A DNA stretch of 64,000 bases from Providencia rettgeri (GTDB lineage: Bacteria > Pseudomonadota > Gammaproteobacteria > Enterobacterales > Enterobacteriaceae), in NCBI RefSeq assembly GCF_013702265.1, contig NZ_CP059348.1, positions 2,976,001 to 3,040,000 on the forward strand, written 5' to 3'. The notes beneath the pieces were generated by a model. It saw only the letters and a list, made by a program, of their open reading frames with translations, searched no databases and was not told the origin of the DNA. Position numbers and translations under genes: made by a program. Each line of letters begins with the position of its first letter. Position 1 is the stretch's first letter. This document shows, one piece after another, positions 41,044-49,904 of the stretch.

Positions 41044-41589
41044 ATGTCTGAAGTATTAACTCAGTGGTTAATGGAATATGGCTATTGGGCTGTATTTCTT
41101 GGCGCGATGCTTGAAGGGGAAACGGCAGCTTTTCTATCGGGAGTGGCCGCACATAATCAATTACTCTCTTATCCTTTGACGATGTTATTTGCTGCGCTTG
41201 GTGGTGTCGTCAGTGACAATGTGCTTTTTTTTGTCGGGCGTTATGCGGGAGCTCGGGTATTGCCTAAACTTCAAAAACATCAGGGTAAGATTGTACGAGT
41301 TCAGCAGTTAATACAACGCCATGAAAATTGGATTATTATTGGGATCCGCTTTGCATATGGAATGAGAACGGTTGGACCGATTATTATTGGTGCTAGTAAG
41401 GTAAATCCACTCAGATTTTTTGTATTAAATATCCTTGGTGGCGCAATTTGGGGATGTTTGATTGTTTCTATCGGCTACTTTGTCAGCTCCCTTGTTTTTG
41501 CACTCCCATTTCACCCGCATCTCTCTTGGCTAGCTATCATTGTTTTGGTGATTGTTGGTGTTTGGTGGATCCGCCGGCGGCGACGCTGA
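41044..41589 (+). CDS. DedA-family membrane protein (YohD-like)
   Basis: 181 residues from the ATG at 41044. It has several hydrophobic segments and the VTT/DedA motifs EGETAAFLSG near the start, FVGRYAG, and GIRFAYGMRTVGPIIIGAS in the middle, followed by NILGGAIWG. DedA proteins are inner-membrane and involved in membrane-lipid scrambling, proton-motive-force maintenance and drug resistance. The closest E. coli relative by memory is YohD. The C-terminus is a basic RRRRR tail. It is convergent with the next decarboxylase gene. Confidence 0.82.
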   Translation: MSEVLTQWLMEYGYWAVFLGAMLEGETAAFLSGVAAHNQLLSYPLTMLFAALGGVVSDNVLFFVGRYAGARVLPKLQKHQGKIVRVQQLIQRHENWIIIGIRFAYGMRTVGPIIIGASKVNPLRFFVLNILGGAIWGCLIVSIGYFVSSLVFALPFHPHLSWLAIIVLVIVGVWWIRRRRR

Positions 41590-41640
41590 GGATCATCGTT
41601 GATGATTGTGAGCCACCGTGGCCTAGGGGGCTAAGCGTCA

Positions 41641-43296
41641 TTATTTAAGATGTTTTGGTGTTTCTGCCCTGATTATTTTTCCCATTGCTTGCAGCAAATC
41701 TGAGGTTTCATATCTGTCGGTGACGATTTCAATATAGGCGGCAGTATCTATTCTTTCGAGTGTATTGAGAACTCGATCGAGTTCATCGCAAGTGGTGATT
41801 TTCTGACAATACCAATTTTTGCATCCAAGGGTTGCGGGAAGCTGAGCATAGTTCCAAGGGTGGATATCGTTGTAATAGGCCTCGGGTTCATGGCAGAAAA
41901 GGCGTTCAATTAAATAGCCATCATTATTGAGAACAAAAATAAGTGGTTTCAGCCCCCAGCGAGCAAATAAGCTAATTTCTTGCGCGGTTAATTGATGGGA
42001 GCCTTCACCGGTAGCCAGGATCACGCGGCGATGAGGTGCGGCAAGTGCTGCACCTAGTGCCGCAGGGGTTGCCCAGCCAATCGAACCCCATAGGGATTGA
42101 GTTTGAAAAGACACTTCTTTAGGAAGAAGTGCAAAGCCTAATCCCATGGAAAATGTTCCAGTGTCTGCTATAACGATGTCATTTTGCTTAATAAATTGTT
42201 CAAATCGCGGGTATAAATAATCACTGGTTATTTTTCCGTTAGCATTACTGATTGGTTCACCTAGGCCGTGAACTTTTATTGAGCTGCTCGGAATAAATGT
42301 CAGAATATCTCTTAGTTCAGCAAGTAGTTCATAAATATAAACATCGGAATATCGAATTGCATCGATAACGACATAATTATCCATTATGTGGATCATATTA
42401 TTTGTATCAAGATCTGCAGTGAAACACCCTGTGTTTACATCACTCATCATCGCGCCAATATTGAGAATACAATCGCAGCCTTCAATAAACTCAGCAATGG
42501 CTGGGTTCATTAAATGTCCACTGTACATACCTATATATTGTGAGTGGGTTTCATTTAAAACACCTTTATCCATAAACATTGTGGCATAAGGTAAGTGAGT
42601 GATTTTAATCAGTGCTTCTGCTTCTTTGACTAAGTCAAATCGTGATATGAGCGAACCCAGTAAGGCGCATGGGGATTCACTGTGGCTGAGTTTATTGACT
42701 ATCAAACTGAGGACTTTTTTTAAGGTATCAGGACGACTACTTGGTAATGTGAACGGCTTGATACTCTGTACTACGATGCGTTTCACAGCATGATCAGCAG
42801 GGATGCCAATATAAACTGGGCGCCTTTGAGCAAATGCCTGAGCGATTAAACGGGTCATTTCACTGACACAGTTTTCTGGTGTCAAAACCGTGTGAGCACA
42901 CGAAAAGGATTGAGCAACTTTATAAAATACCTCGAAATCACCATCACCTAAAGTATGGTGCATAATAGGTTGATTTTTTTGGATATGGCTGGCAGGCATT
43001 CCGACTAAATGAAAAATAGGTAATCTTTCTGCATACGCCCCTGCAATGCCATTTAATGCACTGAGTTCTCCCACTGCGAAGGTTGTTGCGAGTGCCGCAA
43101 ACCCTTTTACGCGAGCGTAACCATCTGCGGCATAGGCCGCATTTAATTCATTGCAGTTTCCTACCCAACGTAAATTTGGGGAGGCGCAGACGGCATCATT
43201 AATAGGAAAGGCATAATCACCTGCAACACCAAAAATATCATTAATACCGAGTGCTTGTAATCTGGATAAAACATGTTCGATAACGGTTTGGACCAT
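41641..43296 (-). CDS. ThDP-dependent 2-keto-acid decarboxylase, copy 2
   Basis: 551 residues from the ATG at 43296 (GGAGA upstream), closely paralogous to the gene at 38681: the same FGVAGDYAFPI, NCNELNAAYAADGYAR, MHHTLGDGDF, ATGEGSHQLTAQEIS and NNDGYLIERL motifs. The catalytic Glu and His pair are kept, as is the unusual GEG in the ThDP motif. The middle domain (about 165-340) differs most, where cofactor-domain contacts and allosteric effects reside. It may have a different substrate or be differently regulated. The two copies are in opposite directions, separated by the DUF1471 and DedA genes. Confidence 0.85.
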   Translation of the reverse strand: MVQTVIEHVLSRLQALGINDIFGVAGDYAFPINDAVCASPNLRWVGNCNELNAAYAADGYARVKGFAALATTFAVGELSALNGIAGAYAERLPIFHLVGMPASHIQKNQPIMHHTLGDGDFEVFYKVAQSFSCAHTVLTPENCVSEMTRLIAQAFAQRRPVYIGIPADHAVKRIVVQSIKPFTLPSSRPDTLKKVLSLIVNKLSHSESPCALLGSLISRFDLVKEAEALIKITHLPYATMFMDKGVLNETHSQYIGMYSGHLMNPAIAEFIEGCDCILNIGAMMSDVNTGCFTADLDTNNMIHIMDNYVVIDAIRYSDVYIYELLAELRDILTFIPSSSIKVHGLGEPISNANGKITSDYLYPRFEQFIKQNDIVIADTGTFSMGLGFALLPKEVSFQTQSLWGSIGWATPAALGAALAAPHRRVILATGEGSHQLTAQEISLFARWGLKPLIFVLNNDGYLIERLFCHEPEAYYNDIHPWNYAQLPATLGCKNWYCQKITTCDELDRVLNTLERIDTAAYIEIVTDRYETSDLLQAMGKIIRAETPKHLK

Positions 43297-43495
43297 GTGA
43301 TTTCTCCATATTAGAATCATTCAACAAAATAAAAAATAAATTTATTTTTAATTTTTAGGTGATTATTTTATTTTTGTATATTGATAATAGTAGCTGGAAT
43401 ATCAAATGTGGGAGTGTTTTTTTTATCAGAAATGATAATAAAAAGAATATTGACGTAGTGAAATGTACGAAAAGGATAGAAAAAAAGATAAAAAA

Positions 43496-43531
43496 GGCAT
43501 TCAAGAGAATAAATTTAATCTTTTGAATGCC
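43496..43531 (-). terminator. Terminator after ridA
   Basis: GGCATTCAA and TTGAATGCC form a perfect nine-bp stem. On the minus strand it ends in TTTTTT, directly after the ridA stop. Confidence 0.82.
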
Positions 43532-43547
43532 CTAGGTGAAGTGAATA

Positions 43548-43901
43548 TTAGCGTTGTGCTGCGGTCACCATCACTTCAACGAGTACTTGCTCACGTGCCA
43601 TATTCGCTTCAACAGCGGCGCGAGCAGGGCTAAATTCAGCTGGCATCCAATTTTCCCAAACGGTATTAAAGTCAGCAAAATCACGCTTCATGTCTTTTAT
43701 CCACACTTGAGCTGATAAAATGCGGGTTTTATCGCTATTGCTAGCAGCTAATAATGCGTCAATTTTGTTTAATACATCTTGGGTTTGAGCGGTAATGTCT
43801 CCGGTTAAATCTGTAGGTACTTGTCCAGATAAGTAAACTAATCCAGCATATTCAACGCTGTCTGCTAAGCGTGGTTTTGGGTTATTACGTTTAATGGACA
43901 T
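43548..43901 (-). CDS. RidA-family 2-imino-acid deaminase
   Basis: 117 residues, the standard length of this trimeric family. Key pattern GLVYLSGQVPTD near 20-32 and the conserved Arg in SPARAAVEA near 92-100. RidA hydrolyses reactive 2-imino acids to keto acids and ammonia. The gene is 3 bases after dadA on the same strand; since DadA makes imino acids, the pairing makes direct sense. It might belong to a RidA subfamily specialised for DadA products. Confidence 0.88.
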   Translation of the reverse strand: MSIKRNNPKPRLADSVEYAGLVYLSGQVPTDLTGDITAQTQDVLNKIDALLAASNSDKTRILSAQVWIKDMKRDFADFNTVWENWMPAEFSPARAAVEANMAREQVLVEVMVTAAQR

Positions 43902-43904
43902 TAA

Positions 43905-45146
43905 TTACCTCGTTAATCCTTCTAATGAAATAGGGGTGCGTTGCTGGGTAATGAGCTGAGTTAATATCTCTGCGCTACCCGCTGCTAATGTAAAACCTAA
44001 ACTGCCGTGACCCACATTGAGCCATAAGTTGCTGTGTGTAGTTTTGCCTAACATTGGTGGTCCCTTTGGTGTTGACGGACGTAAACCGCACCATGTTTCA
44101 GCTTCATCAATTTTAGGTAAATCCGGGAATGTTTTTCTAATAATGTTTTTTAATGCAGAAATTCTGTTTTCTCGTAATCCAAATTTGTCATAACCAATAT
44201 CGACCATAGCCGCGATGCGTAATTGGTCATTAAGTTTGGCGTAGACAATTTTATTGCCATAGTCGGTTACGCTAAGTTTAGGAACGATATGTGCCATTTG
44301 TGGGTATTCCACACTGAGGCTGTAGCCTTTTAAACCGAGAATTGGCACATCAATGCCAAGGGGTTTTAATAACTCACGGCTACCATTGCCTGCGCAAATC
44401 ACCACATCATCCGCTTGAATTGTGCCTTGATTTGTTTCTACACCCGTAATGGTATTGCCAAGTTTAATAAAGGATTTGACCGAGTGCTCTAGGCATAATG
44501 TAAATTGTGGCTGTGTTGATAAATAAGCCAGAATATTTTTGCAGAATAAATAACAATCAGCGGTTTCATCATCGGGCGCGTAAATCGCGCCCACTAGTTG
44601 TGATTGGATATTCTTTAATGCAGGCTCTAATTCAACGATTTCATCCGCATTCAGGACTTTTTGAAATTCCTTATCCACGGTTTCACTGGCTTTTTTAAAG
44701 CTAGATTGCTCGCGATGGATAATTAGCTTTCCTGATTTTTCCCAAGCGAAATCAGCAATATCACCATTCGTCCGCCAAGTATTCATGACATTTTGACTGA
44801 GTAGTGATAATCGTAATAAATGAGCGCCATTAATTTTATTGGTTGTGCGGTTACAGGCTAAGGTGAATTGGGTCATCCAAGAAAGCTGCTGTAATGTAAA
44901 ATCGATTCTCAAATTTAATGGGGAATCATTTTTACCCATCCAGCGTAAGCCTTGTAATGGAACGCCCGCATCTGCAAGTGGCGAAACATAGCGATAACTT
45001 AATTGTCCACCATTGGCAAAGCTGGTTTCCATGCCAACGTCAGAATCAGATTCAATTAATGTGACGGTTTGACCCGCTTTAATTAAAGCATATGCAGTAC
45101 TTAATCCAATCACTCCAGCACCGATCACTACCACATGTTTAGTCAT
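43905..45146 (-). CDS. D-amino-acid dehydrogenase (DadA-like flavoprotein)
   Basis: About 413 residues. N-terminal FAD-binding motif VVIGAGVIGLSTAYAL (GAGVIG at 9-14), the flavin loop SFANGGQLSY and C-terminal GLRPSTPKGPPMLG followed by NVGHGSLGFTLAAGSA, all matching DadA. It oxidises D-amino acids (typically D-alanine) to imino acids, passing electrons to the quinone pool at the inner membrane. Here it is coupled to ridA, not to a dadX racemase as in E. coli, so the substrate may not be D-alanine. ATG at 45146. Confidence 0.87.
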   Translation of the reverse strand: MTKHVVVIGAGVIGLSTAYALIKAGQTVTLIESDSDVGMETSFANGGQLSYRYVSPLADAGVPLQGLRWMGKNDSPLNLRIDFTLQQLSWMTQFTLACNRTTNKINGAHLLRLSLLSQNVMNTWRTNGDIADFAWEKSGKLIIHREQSSFKKASETVDKEFQKVLNADEIVELEPALKNIQSQLVGAIYAPDDETADCYLFCKNILAYLSTQPQFTLCLEHSVKSFIKLGNTITGVETNQGTIQADDVVICAGNGSRELLKPLGIDVPILGLKGYSLSVEYPQMAHIVPKLSVTDYGNKIVYAKLNDQLRIAAMVDIGYDKFGLRENRISALKNIIRKTFPDLPKIDEAETWCGLRPSTPKGPPMLGKTTHSNLWLNVGHGSLGFTLAAGSAEILTQLITQQRTPISLEGLTR

Positions 45147-45202
45147 AATATTCCGCAACCAATAATAACGTAGGAGTTATCATTTAACGGCGAATAGTCA
45201 GA

Positions 45203-46111
45203 CTAAACAATTGAGTTTTCATCACCGGAGTATAACTTTTGGTTAACTACTGCGTTGCGTTTTTTTAGTATTAATGACAAGGTGTTTACATAATTTTGTG
45301 CGGCTTTCGTGAGCGGTCTATCTGCGCGATGGAAAACGGATACGGCTAAATGCAAGTTCTCTTTAAGAGGGTAGATCATCGATTCTGGCAAGGTATGTTC
45401 TGCAGAAAAAATGTCGGTAATACTGCAACCTAGGCCAGCACGAACGAACTCCGCCGCCATGTGGTAAGTGTGTACGCTGATATTGGATTCTTGGAACTCA
45501 TGTCTTTGCTGTAGCAGTTGAGAGAGGGAGTCGGAGCCTGGGTGGATCCAGCGGTCTTGGTCAATATCCACCAGTGAAACGGGAGATTTTACGGGAGTCT
45601 GGCTATCCACATAGACGAGTGGAATATCAGCAACAGGCAATACGGTGATCCCACCTTCAATCGCTAAATTAAATGCAATACCGATATCAAGATCTTGCTG
45701 GGTTAATAATTGCAAAATATCCGTGGTGTGATGGGTTCCAATAGTGAGTTTTATATTCGGGTGTTTTTTAATAAATAGCGCGGTGACTTCAGGCACTAGG
45801 TTAAGACCAAGGCTAGGTAAACAGCCAATTGCTAATTTCCCTTGTGGGTTTCTGGATAAATTCTGTGCCAAAATTCTGAGTCTATCTAAATTCTGATAAA
45901 CCTCTTTCGCCTCTTCAAATAATAAATTGGCTTCATCTGTTGGCAGTAATTTCCCTCGGATCCGTTGGAATAAAACAAGCCCCAATTGCTGTTCAGCATG
46001 TTTGAGGGCTTTACTCGCCGCTGGCTGGGAAATATGCAGAACTTCTGCTGCGCGAGTGAGTGAACCGCAGGTCATCACAGCATAAAAGATATCAAGGTGC
46101 CTTAACTTCAT
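45203..46111 (-). CDS. LysR-family regulator upstream of dadA-ridA
   Basis: 302 residues. Winged helix-turn-helix at the N-terminus (LTRAAEVLHISQPAASKALKH) and an effector domain from about 90 on. It reads in the same direction as dadA, 56 bases upstream, and follows gltS. It probably controls dadA-ridA, perhaps also gltS. The effector is unknown. Confidence 0.82.
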   Translation of the reverse strand: MKLRHLDIFYAVMTCGSLTRAAEVLHISQPAASKALKHAEQQLGLVLFQRIRGKLLPTDEANLLFEEAKEVYQNLDRLRILAQNLSRNPQGKLAIGCLPSLGLNLVPEVTALFIKKHPNIKLTIGTHHTTDILQLLTQQDLDIGIAFNLAIEGGITVLPVADIPLVYVDSQTPVKSPVSLVDIDQDRWIHPGSDSLSQLLQQRHEFQESNISVHTYHMAAEFVRAGLGCSITDIFSAEHTLPESMIYPLKENLHLAVSVFHRADRPLTKAAQNYVNTLSLILKKRNAVVNQKLYSGDENSIV

Positions 46112-46217
46112 TATTGGTCGTCCATGGTTAGAACTGGGTAATACTTTGCATTTTTTCTTATTCTACAGAAAAAAATTCCATGGATCCGATATCGAGGTCA
46201 CTTACCAGAAATGAAAA

Positions 46218-46254
46218 ATGCCAGCTCATATACTTTTTGGTTATGAGCCGGCAT
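46218..46254 (-). terminator. Terminator after gltS
   Basis: ATGCCAGCTCATA and TATGAGCCGGCAT pair with one mismatch around an 11-base loop. On the minus strand the stem is followed by TTTTTCATTTC. It separates gltS from the LysR gene, so the two are probably separate transcripts. Confidence 0.8.
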
Positions 46255-46267
46255 GTGCTATCAAGGA

Positions 46268-47473
46268 TTATGCGATGGCTGCGCCTAATTCAATATATAA
46301 CTTGATGATGATACTGTTGGTAATATCCACCAAGAACGCACCGACCATCGGTACCACTAAGAAGGCTTTGTGTGATGGGCTGAATGCACGAGTAATGGTC
46401 TGCATGTTAGCGATTGCCGTTGGTGTTGCCCCCATCCCGAACCCACAGTGACCCGCACTGATAACGACAGCATCATAGTCACTGCCCATCATCTTGAAGG
46501 TGACAAAGCAGGCGAATAACACCATCACAACGGTTTGTACCGCAATAATGATTAATACTGGACCCGCCATGCTAGCTAATTGGCCAAACTTCAATGACAT
46601 TAGCGCAATAGCAAGGAATAACGAGAGCGCCACGCTACCTAAAACGTCAACAGTCGGCTCGAAAACTTCATGTTTAAACACGTGAGTTAAGACGTTACGG
46701 ATGATGATACCGACAAATAAACACCAAACGAAAGTCGGTAAGTGCATTGGCGTATCTTTTACTAACTCACTGATATAGCTACCCGCAACGATACAGATAA
46801 TCAGCATTGAAATGGTTTCAATGATGTTATTGGCATTGATTTTTCTTTTTACCGTTGGTTGTTCAAATGCTTCAAGGATGGTCTCTTTTTCTTGCTCAGT
46901 CGCTTTTGGAATGGTCACTTTTTTCAGTAAGTGGCGCGCAACTGGCCCCCCGACTAGTCCACCTAGAACCAGACCCATAGTCGCACACGCCATCGCCAGC
47001 TCAACAGCGCCTGTTACGCCATATTTATCGGCAAGGATAGGGCCCCAAGCACCGGCGTTACCGTGACCACCTGTTAAGGTGATTGAACCTGCAATCAGAC
47101 CGATAAATGGACTTTCGTTTAGCATGACAGCTAAACCCATGCCCACAGCGTTTTGGATCACAATCAAGATGGTTACAGCAAGTGTTAAAATAACGAGAGG
47201 TTTCCCGCCTTTTATTAATCGCGAAAAATCTGAACTTAAACCAATTGATGAGAAGAAGGCGATCATCAATGTGCTTTGTAATGAGGTATCAAACGAGAAA
47301 GTATAGCCTGCCGCTTTATCAACAATTAATAAAACGATAGCAACAATAAATCCGCCGACAACAGCATCAGGAATATGGTTTTTCTGTAGAAAAGGGCTGA
47401 TTTTCACCACAATCATCCCAATAAGCAGCGCTAAGCATGCAAACAATAGCGTATAGCTGGCATCTAGGGTCAT
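46268..47473 (-). CDS. gltS: GltS, sodium:glutamate symporter
   Basis: About 401 residues from the ATG at 47473. It has two inverted hydrophobic halves with the re-entrant loops GSITLTGGHGNAGAW (near 155) and AGHCGFGMGATPTAIAN (near 345). FFSSIGLSSDFSRL and VLGGLVGGPVARHLL match the family. It imports glutamate with sodium at the inner membrane. The proximity to dadA-ridA suggests amino-acid catabolism, though this is only context. Confidence 0.9.
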   Translation of the reverse strand: MTLDASYTLLFACLALLIGMIVVKISPFLQKNHIPDAVVGGFIVAIVLLIVDKAAGYTFSFDTSLQSTLMIAFFSSIGLSSDFSRLIKGGKPLVILTLAVTILIVIQNAVGMGLAVMLNESPFIGLIAGSITLTGGHGNAGAWGPILADKYGVTGAVELAMACATMGLVLGGLVGGPVARHLLKKVTIPKATEQEKETILEAFEQPTVKRKINANNIIETISMLIICIVAGSYISELVKDTPMHLPTFVWCLFVGIIIRNVLTHVFKHEVFEPTVDVLGSVALSLFLAIALMSLKFGQLASMAGPVLIIIAVQTVVMVLFACFVTFKMMGSDYDAVVISAGHCGFGMGATPTAIANMQTITRAFSPSHKAFLVVPMVGAFLVDITNSIIIKLYIELGAAIA

Positions 47474-48180
47474 TATTTTTACCTCACATTTATTTACCAG
47501 AGCATTCACTTTTGCGATTTAACATTAGTGTTAAATGAAGTTACTTTGCTTAACTTTTGTTTAACAATGAGTTTTATTGAGGTTGATATAACTTTTAGTT
47601 AAGTAAATCGTTCGAAAAAAGTACTTTTATTGATTGGTTTAAGTCATTACTAGAAGGTTATTTAATCAATGAAATCACTAATGATTAGTTATTGTATTGA
47701 TTTTGTGATGTATTTTAATTTCTCTCATCTGGCGGGAAAATGACATAATTTTATCGTCTTTTTTCGAGTACTAGCGCTGGTGTTACGTTGTGGTAATTGT
47801 TGGAAATGTGATGGGTGGCATAAAAGCCGCTATATTGTTAATGAATGTTAAGAAATTGCAACGTAACTCACGTTTTAGCCAGTTTTGATGCCGATGAATC
47901 TGCTTTTTCCGCGACAAATTGAGGCTGAAATTAGTATAAAGACCAATATTCTTAAGTACCTTTCATGCTTTATATGGATTAAATCTTAGAGGGCAGTATT
48001 TATTCCCATTGTATTGTTATCATCGAAACAAGATGTTTATTTAACTAATTGTATTTAATGATAATTAAAAAATAGAGTGGATTTTCTTAATGCCCTAGTG
48101 CTCGGATGAGTCAATATTCTTCATTGTAGGGATTGGTTATGATGGGCGTTAATTCAGGTATCTTAATTAGGGTATTTTAA
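47474..48180. other. Long AT-rich intergenic region between gltS and the benzoylformate-decarboxylase-like gene
   Basis: 707 bases without an open frame of coding character. It must contain divergent promoters for gltS and the gene at 48181. It has several short AT-rich palindromic words but no operator, RNA gene or mobile end that I can name. Its size is unusual for this gene-dense window. Confidence 0.6.
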
Positions 48181-49812
48181 ATGAAGAAAACCATTCGCCA
48201 AGTGACTTTTGATTTACTACGTCAATTGAACATTACCACTATTTTTGGGAATCCCGGTTCGACGGAAGAGACATTCTTAAAAGATTTTCCGAGTGATTTT
48301 CGTTATATCCAAACATTGCATGAAGCTTCTGCCGTTGCAGCCGCAGATGGCTATGCCCAAGGCATGCGTAAAGTGGCGATGGTCAACCTGCATACCTCTG
48401 CGGGGCTAAGTAATGGGATGAGTAATATTCTGACCGCTTATATGAACCGTACGCCACTGATTATCACGGCGGGTAACCAAACCCGTGAAATGTTGCTGAT
48501 GGAGCCTTGGCTAACCAATATTGAGCCTGAAACTCTTCCAAAGCCATGGGTTAAGTGGAGCTATCAGCCTGAGCGTGCGGAAGATGTCCCTGCCGCGTTT
48601 ATGCGAGCATATGCGATGGCACTTCAACCACCAGCAGGCCCCGTTTTCTTATCAATCCCCCTTGATGATTGGGATAAACCAGCCATTGCCCAAGAGGCGG
48701 TTGTGCGTGAAGTTTCCCAGCGCATAGGCTATGACCCTGTTCGTTTACAAGCGTTTGCTGATGCGTTTAATGCCGCCAAAAATCCAGTATTAATTTATGG
48801 CTCCGCCATTGCGCGGGGGGAAGGCTGGGACGCGGGCATTGCATTAGCCGAAAAATTAAATGTGCCTGTTTGGGCGGCGCCAGCATCGGAACGTCCGCCA
48901 TTCCCTGAAACTCATCCGTTGTATGCAGGTGGGTTGCCTTTTGCTATGGGGCCGCTGTCAGACAAACTGAAAGGACATGACTTGGCGTTGATTATTGGGG
49001 CGCCTGTTTTCCGTTATTATCCTTATGTAGCAGGAAGTTATTTACCAGATGGAATGCGTTTACTGCACATTACCGATGATCCTATCGAGGTAGGAAGAGC
49101 ACCCGTTGGCGACAGCTTACTCAGTGATGCGGTATTGGCCATTGAAGGACTGACATCGTTAGTGAATGCTAGAACGGCCTCGAAAAATAAGGTTGAGAAA
49201 CAGTCTCATGGTATGGCTCCACATCCTGCTGCACCAGAGATGAAAGGAAATTCAACGGTATTAAGTGCAGCTCAGTTGTTTAAAGCACTGAGAGACGTTT
49301 CCCCGAAAGAGACAATTTTAGTGGAGGAGTCGCCATCAAACCTTGGCGAGTTGCACCGTGAATGGCCAATCGATGCACCGGATTCTTTCTATACCTTTGC
49401 CAGTGGATCATTAGGTTGGAACTTACCAGCAAGCGTGGGAATTGCCTTAGCGGAAAAAGACAGTGGCCGACACCGCCCTGTGATGTCGATTATTGGCGAT
49501 GGCTCGATGCAATACTCGATTCAAGGGCTATGGAGCGCTGCACAACATAATTTACCGATTGTGTTTGTGATCCCACGAAATAGCGAATATGCCATTTTAA
49601 AATCTTTCGCGGTGTTAGAAGAGACGCCGGGGGTCCCTGGGCTGGATATTCCAAACTTGGATATTGTGGCATTGGGTAAAGGTTATGGTTGCACGGCGTT
49701 AAAAGCCACGACGGTGGATGAGGTCAAAGCGGCTTGCCGTGAGGCATTTAAGCGCCAAGGCCCAACAGTGATCGAAGTGCCTATTCAGCCACAAATTCCA
49801 CCACTGATTTAA
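48181..49812 (+). CDS. Benzoylformate decarboxylase-like ThDP enzyme
   Basis: 543 residues, close in pattern to Pseudomonas putida benzoylformate decarboxylase. S27 in FGNPGSTEE, E48 in LHEASAVAAADGYAQ and H71 in VNLHTSAG match its catalytic Ser26, Glu47 and His70. The position of catalytic His281 is Tyr280 (FRYYPY instead of FRYHQY). The ThDP motif is normal GDGS followed by a PRNSEY segment in place of the usual NN pair. It may act on a different aryl- or alkyl-2-keto acid, or even a different ThDP reaction. The ATG has AGGGTA upstream. It is the third decarboxylase-type gene in 11 kb. Confidence 0.75.
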   Translation: MKKTIRQVTFDLLRQLNITTIFGNPGSTEETFLKDFPSDFRYIQTLHEASAVAAADGYAQGMRKVAMVNLHTSAGLSNGMSNILTAYMNRTPLIITAGNQTREMLLMEPWLTNIEPETLPKPWVKWSYQPERAEDVPAAFMRAYAMALQPPAGPVFLSIPLDDWDKPAIAQEAVVREVSQRIGYDPVRLQAFADAFNAAKNPVLIYGSAIARGEGWDAGIALAEKLNVPVWAAPASERPPFPETHPLYAGGLPFAMGPLSDKLKGHDLALIIGAPVFRYYPYVAGSYLPDGMRLLHITDDPIEVGRAPVGDSLLSDAVLAIEGLTSLVNARTASKNKVEKQSHGMAPHPAAPEMKGNSTVLSAAQLFKALRDVSPKETILVEESPSNLGELHREWPIDAPDSFYTFASGSLGWNLPASVGIALAEKDSGRHRPVMSIIGDGSMQYSIQGLWSAAQHNLPIVFVIPRNSEYAILKSFAVLEETPGVPGLDIPNLDIVALGKGYGCTALKATTVDEVKAACREAFKRQGPTVIEVPIQPQIPPLI

Positions 49813-49823
49813 TATGCGGATTT

Positions 49824-49857
49824 AAATAAGAAACAGATAGAAATAAGAAACAGATAG
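49824..49857. repeat. Perfect 17-bp tandem duplication
   Basis: The unit AAATAAGAAACAGATAG occurs twice without spacer just after the stop at 49812. It is probably a slippage product with no function. Confidence 0.75.
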
Positions 49858-49860
49858 AAA

Positions 49861-49883
49861 AATAGCCTCAAGTAGAGGCTATT
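49861..49883. terminator. Bidirectional terminator
   Basis: AATAGCCTC and GAGGCTATT form a nine-bp stem with a five-base loop, with As before and Ts after. It lies between convergent genes. Confidence 0.85.
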
Positions 49884-49904
49884 TTAATAAAGAGGGGAGC
49901 AGAC

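Noticed and set aside
41590-41640. Terminator between the DedA gene and decarboxylase copy 2
   Set aside because: No stable stem with a T-run could be drawn in these 51 bases.
43320-43420. AT-rich palindrome AAAAATAAATTTATTTTT upstream of decarboxylase copy 2
   Set aside because: Low complexity; such palindromes arise by chance in AT-rich promoters, so it is not listed as an operator.
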